Origin: an uncultured Collinsella sp.
GTDB lineage: Bacteria > Actinomycetota > Coriobacteriia > Coriobacteriales > Coriobacteriaceae
DNA: 64,000 bases
Direction of reading: 5' to 3'
Assembly: GCA_900549745.1 (NCBI GenBank)
Contig: URPJ01000001.1
Coordinates: 62,001-126,000 of the forward strand
Position numbers and translations under genes: made by a program
Shown here: piece by piece, positions 61,413 through 64,000 of the stretch
Position numbering within the stretch: the first letter of the stretch is position 1
Layout: each line of letters begins with the position of its first letter
The notes under the pieces: generated by a model
What the model was told of the DNA's origin: nothing
What the model saw: only the letters and a program-made list of their open reading frames with translations
Databases searched by the model: none

Positions 61413-62318
61413 ATGCGGCCCGGTGGCACTCAGACAAAGCGCGGCGCCGCGGTGCGCATACGACGCCGACTGGGCTTGGCGCCGCGGGCGTACGCACTGC
61501 TATCGTGCTCGCTGGTGCTGGTCATAGCTGGCGTTTCTGCCTATGGCATGACCGTGCCGTCCATGATGCAGGCGCATGCCGCACGCGAACCGCGCGTGGG
61601 GCATGAGGTCAAAAGCGATCTGGGCACCACGACTGGATATGCTTGGGCAAGTGTGGTCGGGCATATTGTGTTTGGCACCGACGATGCGGACGGCGCCGAG
61701 GCCCCGGACAACGAAGTCACGCTTGCCAATGGCAAAACCATCGTGCTCACCAACACCAAGATCATCGATCGATTGTCCAACAATAGCGTGGCGGCAACGG
61801 TGAATAAGGTCGAGCAGCAAAAGGAGCAGGACGCCCAGCAGTCCGGAAAGCCCGGTAGCTCGGATACTTCTGGCTCCGGCTCGGATTCATCGAGTTCGGG
61901 CGGCGGCTCTGGGTCGGGTTCCTCTACCGGAGGGCCTGGAAACGGCGGCTCGACGGGCGGCAACACTGACAACGATGCAAACTCCGGCGGCCTTTCCGCT
62001 GCTGAGGAAGAGAGCATTCACAGTTGGCTTGTGACCAAGTACAACATGCTCGACGGCTATGTTTCTCGTGCCAATGACGTGGTCTCGACCTATAACTCTA
62101 CGGGAGATCCCAGGCCGTGCGACAGCCTGGTCGGGGAGATGTTTGTCATTCGAGCCGAGTTCGGTCGTCAGACATTCTCGCCCCGGTCAAGGTGGTATCA
62201 GCAGTATGCCAATCTGTGGGGCTGTTACACCAACCTATGTCAATGGGTCGGCCATTACGGCGATGATGACGTCGCGCTCGGTAACTTCAACAATAGCGTG
62301 GCGGCGCTTGCCCTATGA
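61413..62318 (+). CDS. Secreted/anchored Ser-Gly-rich protein
   Basis: 301 residues from ATG 61413 (GGAGGAG). A basic N-terminus (RIRRRLGLAPR) and a membrane helix (YALLSCSLVLVIAGVSAYGM) are followed by an outside region with a long Ser/Gly/Thr-rich stretch (about 155-205) and a C-terminal helical domain with cysteines (NLWGCYTNLC). The family is not recognised. Its stop overlaps the start of the kinase gene (ATGA), so the two are translated together; it may be a sensor or substrate of that kinase. Confidence 0.75.
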   Translation: MRPGGTQTKRGAAVRIRRRLGLAPRAYALLSCSLVLVIAGVSAYGMTVPSMMQAHAAREPRVGHEVKSDLGTTTGYAWASVVGHIVFGTDDADGAEAPDNEVTLANGKTIVLTNTKIIDRLSNNSVAATVNKVEQQKEQDAQQSGKPGSSDTSGSGSDSSSSGGGSGSGSSTGGPGNGGSTGGNTDNDANSGGLSAAEEESIHSWLVTKYNMLDGYVSRANDVVSTYNSTGDPRPCDSLVGEMFVIRAEFGRQTFSPRSRWYQQYANLWGCYTNLCQWVGHYGDDDVALGNFNNSVAALAL

Positions 62319-64000
62319 TGACCGATCTTGCATCCACCACACCACAATCGCTCGGTCGCGATCCCATGGTCGGCCTGCGCCTGGCGCGTGTCGACGGGTT
62401 TGAGCCGGCCATTGCGCTCGGTCAGGACGAACTGCCTACCTATCTGCGTCGTTTTACGATGCTGTTTGCCGACGATGCCACCATGCGCCGTGGCGGTATC
62501 GGCCGCGTGACGCGTGCTGTCAACGCCCAAGGCGAGGACGTAGCACTCAAACAGCTCATCTTGCCGACGCGCGATGAGTTTGACGACGATGCCGCCCATG
62601 AGTCGCTGGTCGCCAAGTTCAAAGCGGCATTTCGCGAGGAATATGAATGCCATCGCGCCCTTTCGGGCCTTAAGGGCTTTCCCCGCCTCTATGGCTGGGG
62701 CGAGGTCGACGGTGTGCCTGCAATTGTCATGGAATGGGTCGAGGGCGAGACACTTGCCCGCTTGCGTTCGCGACTCGCCGTGGACGATGCCGGACGCCTG
62801 TCGCCGCTTGTGGCGGCGCGTCTGGGTCGCGACCTGTTCGATCTGCTCTGCCGTATGAGCCTGGTGGGCGAGGGCTTTGTCCATCGCGATATCTCGCCCG
62901 CTAATATTATGGTGCGTACGGCGCGTCTACCGCTTGACCGGCAGCTTGCCGAGGGCACCTTTGACCTGTGCCTGATCGACTTTGGCTCGTCGCTGGCGCT
63001 CGAGCCTGCGTCGGCCGTGGCCGGTACCGGCGGCAAGGCGTCGTTTACGGAGCGCTATGCCACGCTGCGTCGCGCGACGGTTGCCTATGCCCCGCCCGAG
63101 ATGCTCACCGACGATATTCCCGACCTGCGCGCTTTGCGTATGTCGCCGGCGATTGACGTATACGCCGCGGCAAGCACGGTTTACGAGCTCATTGCCGGCG
63201 TCGCGCCATACGAAGCCGCGCCGAGTACTTCGGGTGCCTCGGGTTCGCGCAAAAAGACGCGCGACATCGCGAGCCCCTACCGTCTCAAGATGGACACGCG
63301 GCCCGACTATCCTATTGGTGCCCATGCGCCCGGTTGTGATTTGACTCAGCTGCTTCGTCGTGAGCCCGATGTGGCGCTCGCCGCGGCCGAGCAGGCCCAG
63401 CAGCTAGGGCTTGAGCCGGATTCCGAAGAGCTACGCGATGCGCTGGCGTTTGTCGATGCCCAGCTGTTCGACGTGGTGATGGCCTGTCTGTCCAGCCATC
63501 AAAAAGATCGTCCCGAGCCGGCGGCGGTCGAGGCGGCGCTCTCGGCGTTTTGTGACCACTATGCGCAAAATGTCGGTCGTTCGCTTCGCGGCGAGCCGCT
63601 CACGCCGTGCCCCATGGATGCGTCTGGCCGCGCGGTTCGTCGCGCGCTGATGGTCGGCGCGACGGTCGTCTGTGGCGTGGTTTGGGCTGTGGTCGTGGTT
63701 TCGGCCGCGCTGCTGGCGTCGGGCGCTCGCGTGACGGCGACTTTGGGATCGCTCGTGTGGTCTGGGTCGCTACCGGGTATTATTGCCGCACTGGCGTTGG
63801 CGCTGCCAGGCATAGCCGGCGTTGCCGCGGGGGCACTTGCGCGCGATCGGCGCTCGGGCTTCCTGCAGGGTGTGCTTGCGCTTTCTGCCTGCGAGGTTCC
63901 GGTGCTGGTTGTGGCTGCATGTAGCGTATTTTCCCAACGCGCCGTGATGGGCGGCCTTGTTGCCGCTCTGGTTGCAACCTATACGCTTACGTGGTTTTTG
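62315..64000 (+). CDS. Ser/Thr protein kinase, membrane-anchored (3' end beyond window)
   Basis: An uninterrupted frame from the ATG at 62315 (or 62318) to the right edge, 562 codons. Landmarks: RRGGIGRVTRA as glycine loop, VALKQL lysine, AIVMEWVEGETLA hinge, FVHRDISPANIMV catalytic loop and LIDFGSS metal site. After a catalytic domain of about 365 residues come hydrophobic helices (about 445 onward). The kinase domain carries long inserts compared with PknB. Translationally coupled to the secreted protein before it. This is the third Ser/Thr kinase in the window. Confidence 0.88.
   Translation, partial: MMTDLASTTPQSLGRDPMVGLRLARVDGFEPAIALGQDELPTYLRRFTMLFADDATMRRGGIGRVTRAVNAQGEDVALKQLILPTRDEFDDDAAHESLVAKFKAAFREEYECHRALSGLKGFPRLYGWGEVDGVPAIVMEWVEGETLARLRSRLAVDDAGRLSPLVAARLGRDLFDLLCRMSLVGEGFVHRDISPANIMVRTARLPLDRQLAEGTFDLCLIDFGSSLALEPASAVAGTGGKASFTERYATLRRATVAYAPPEMLTDDIPDLRALRMSPAIDVYAAASTVYELIAGVAPYEAAPSTSGASGSRKKTRDIASPYRLKMDTRPDYPIGAHAPGCDLTQLLRREPDVALAAAEQAQQLGLEPDSEELRDALAFVDAQLFDVVMACLSSHQKDRPEPAAVEAALSAFCDHYAQNVGRSLRGEPLTPCPMDASGRAVRRALMVGATVVCGVVWAVVVVSAALLASGARVTATLGSLVWSGSLPGIIAALALALPGIAGVAAGALARDRRSGFLQGVLALSACEVPVLVVAACSVFSQRAVMGGLVAALVATYTLTWFL

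Overview
The window is about 60% G+C. Its gene set points to an actinobacterial gut commensal of the class Coriobacteriia, most likely Collinsella (judged from protein character and gene order; no search was run). Supporting signs are an fhaA-fhaB-pstP-rodA-pbp-pknB type cell-wall signalling cluster, mannose-family PTS operons, actinobacterial-style dnaX-ybaB-recR order, and many short intergenic palindromes.

Layout. 1-5.5 kb: the end of an aconitase-family hydratase, a membrane-anchored hypothetical protein, a palindrome-rich spacer, then clpB. 5.8-8.8 kb: a DUF4143-type AAA ATPase whose promoter sits inside a 23-bp inverted repeat, and a large membrane-anchored acidic protein. 9-14.3 kb: a redox module made of a polytopic membrane protein and a TetR regulator facing a 925-residue Fe-S flavoprotein, followed by hypA. 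14.6-18 kb: a complete mannose-class PTS (IIAB, IIC, IID, DUF956).

18.2-29.3 kb is an integrative mobilizable element inserted in a tRNA-Arg(CCU) gene. It has att repeats at both ends, a tyrosine integrase, an excisionase-like protein, a DnaB-like ATPase, MobC, a VirD4-type coupling protein and a relaxase. Its cargo is a single-chain MmeI-like (Type IIL) restriction-modification enzyme overlapped by a small gene with a HEPN-type R-N-x3-H motif. This pair is the best candidate here for an undescribed defence arrangement.

29.4-39 kb is rearranged. It holds a broken iron alcohol dehydrogenase, then a lev-like operon (PTS IIB, IIC, IID, IIA and a GH32 fructosidase). The operon is flanked on the right by an intact LevR-type regulator and on the left by an internally deleted copy of the same regulator. 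The intact regulator lacks the GAFTGA loop needed to contact sigma-54. 39.1-46 kb is a fructosamine (Amadori product) operon: a GntR regulator, a YfcC-type carrier, an amidohydrolase with a degenerate metal motif, a FrlC-like epimerase, a FrlB-like deglycase and a FrlD-like kinase.

46.4-56.5 kb (minus strand) is the cell-wall and Ser/Thr phosphorylation operon: kinase, two FHA proteins, a PP2C phosphatase with a long N-terminal extension, a SEDS glycosyltransferase fused to a penicillin-binding protein, and a PASTA kinase. 56.7-64 kb holds a small membrane protein, dnaX, ybaB, recR, a Ser/Gly-rich secreted protein and a third, translationally coupled kinase that runs off the window.
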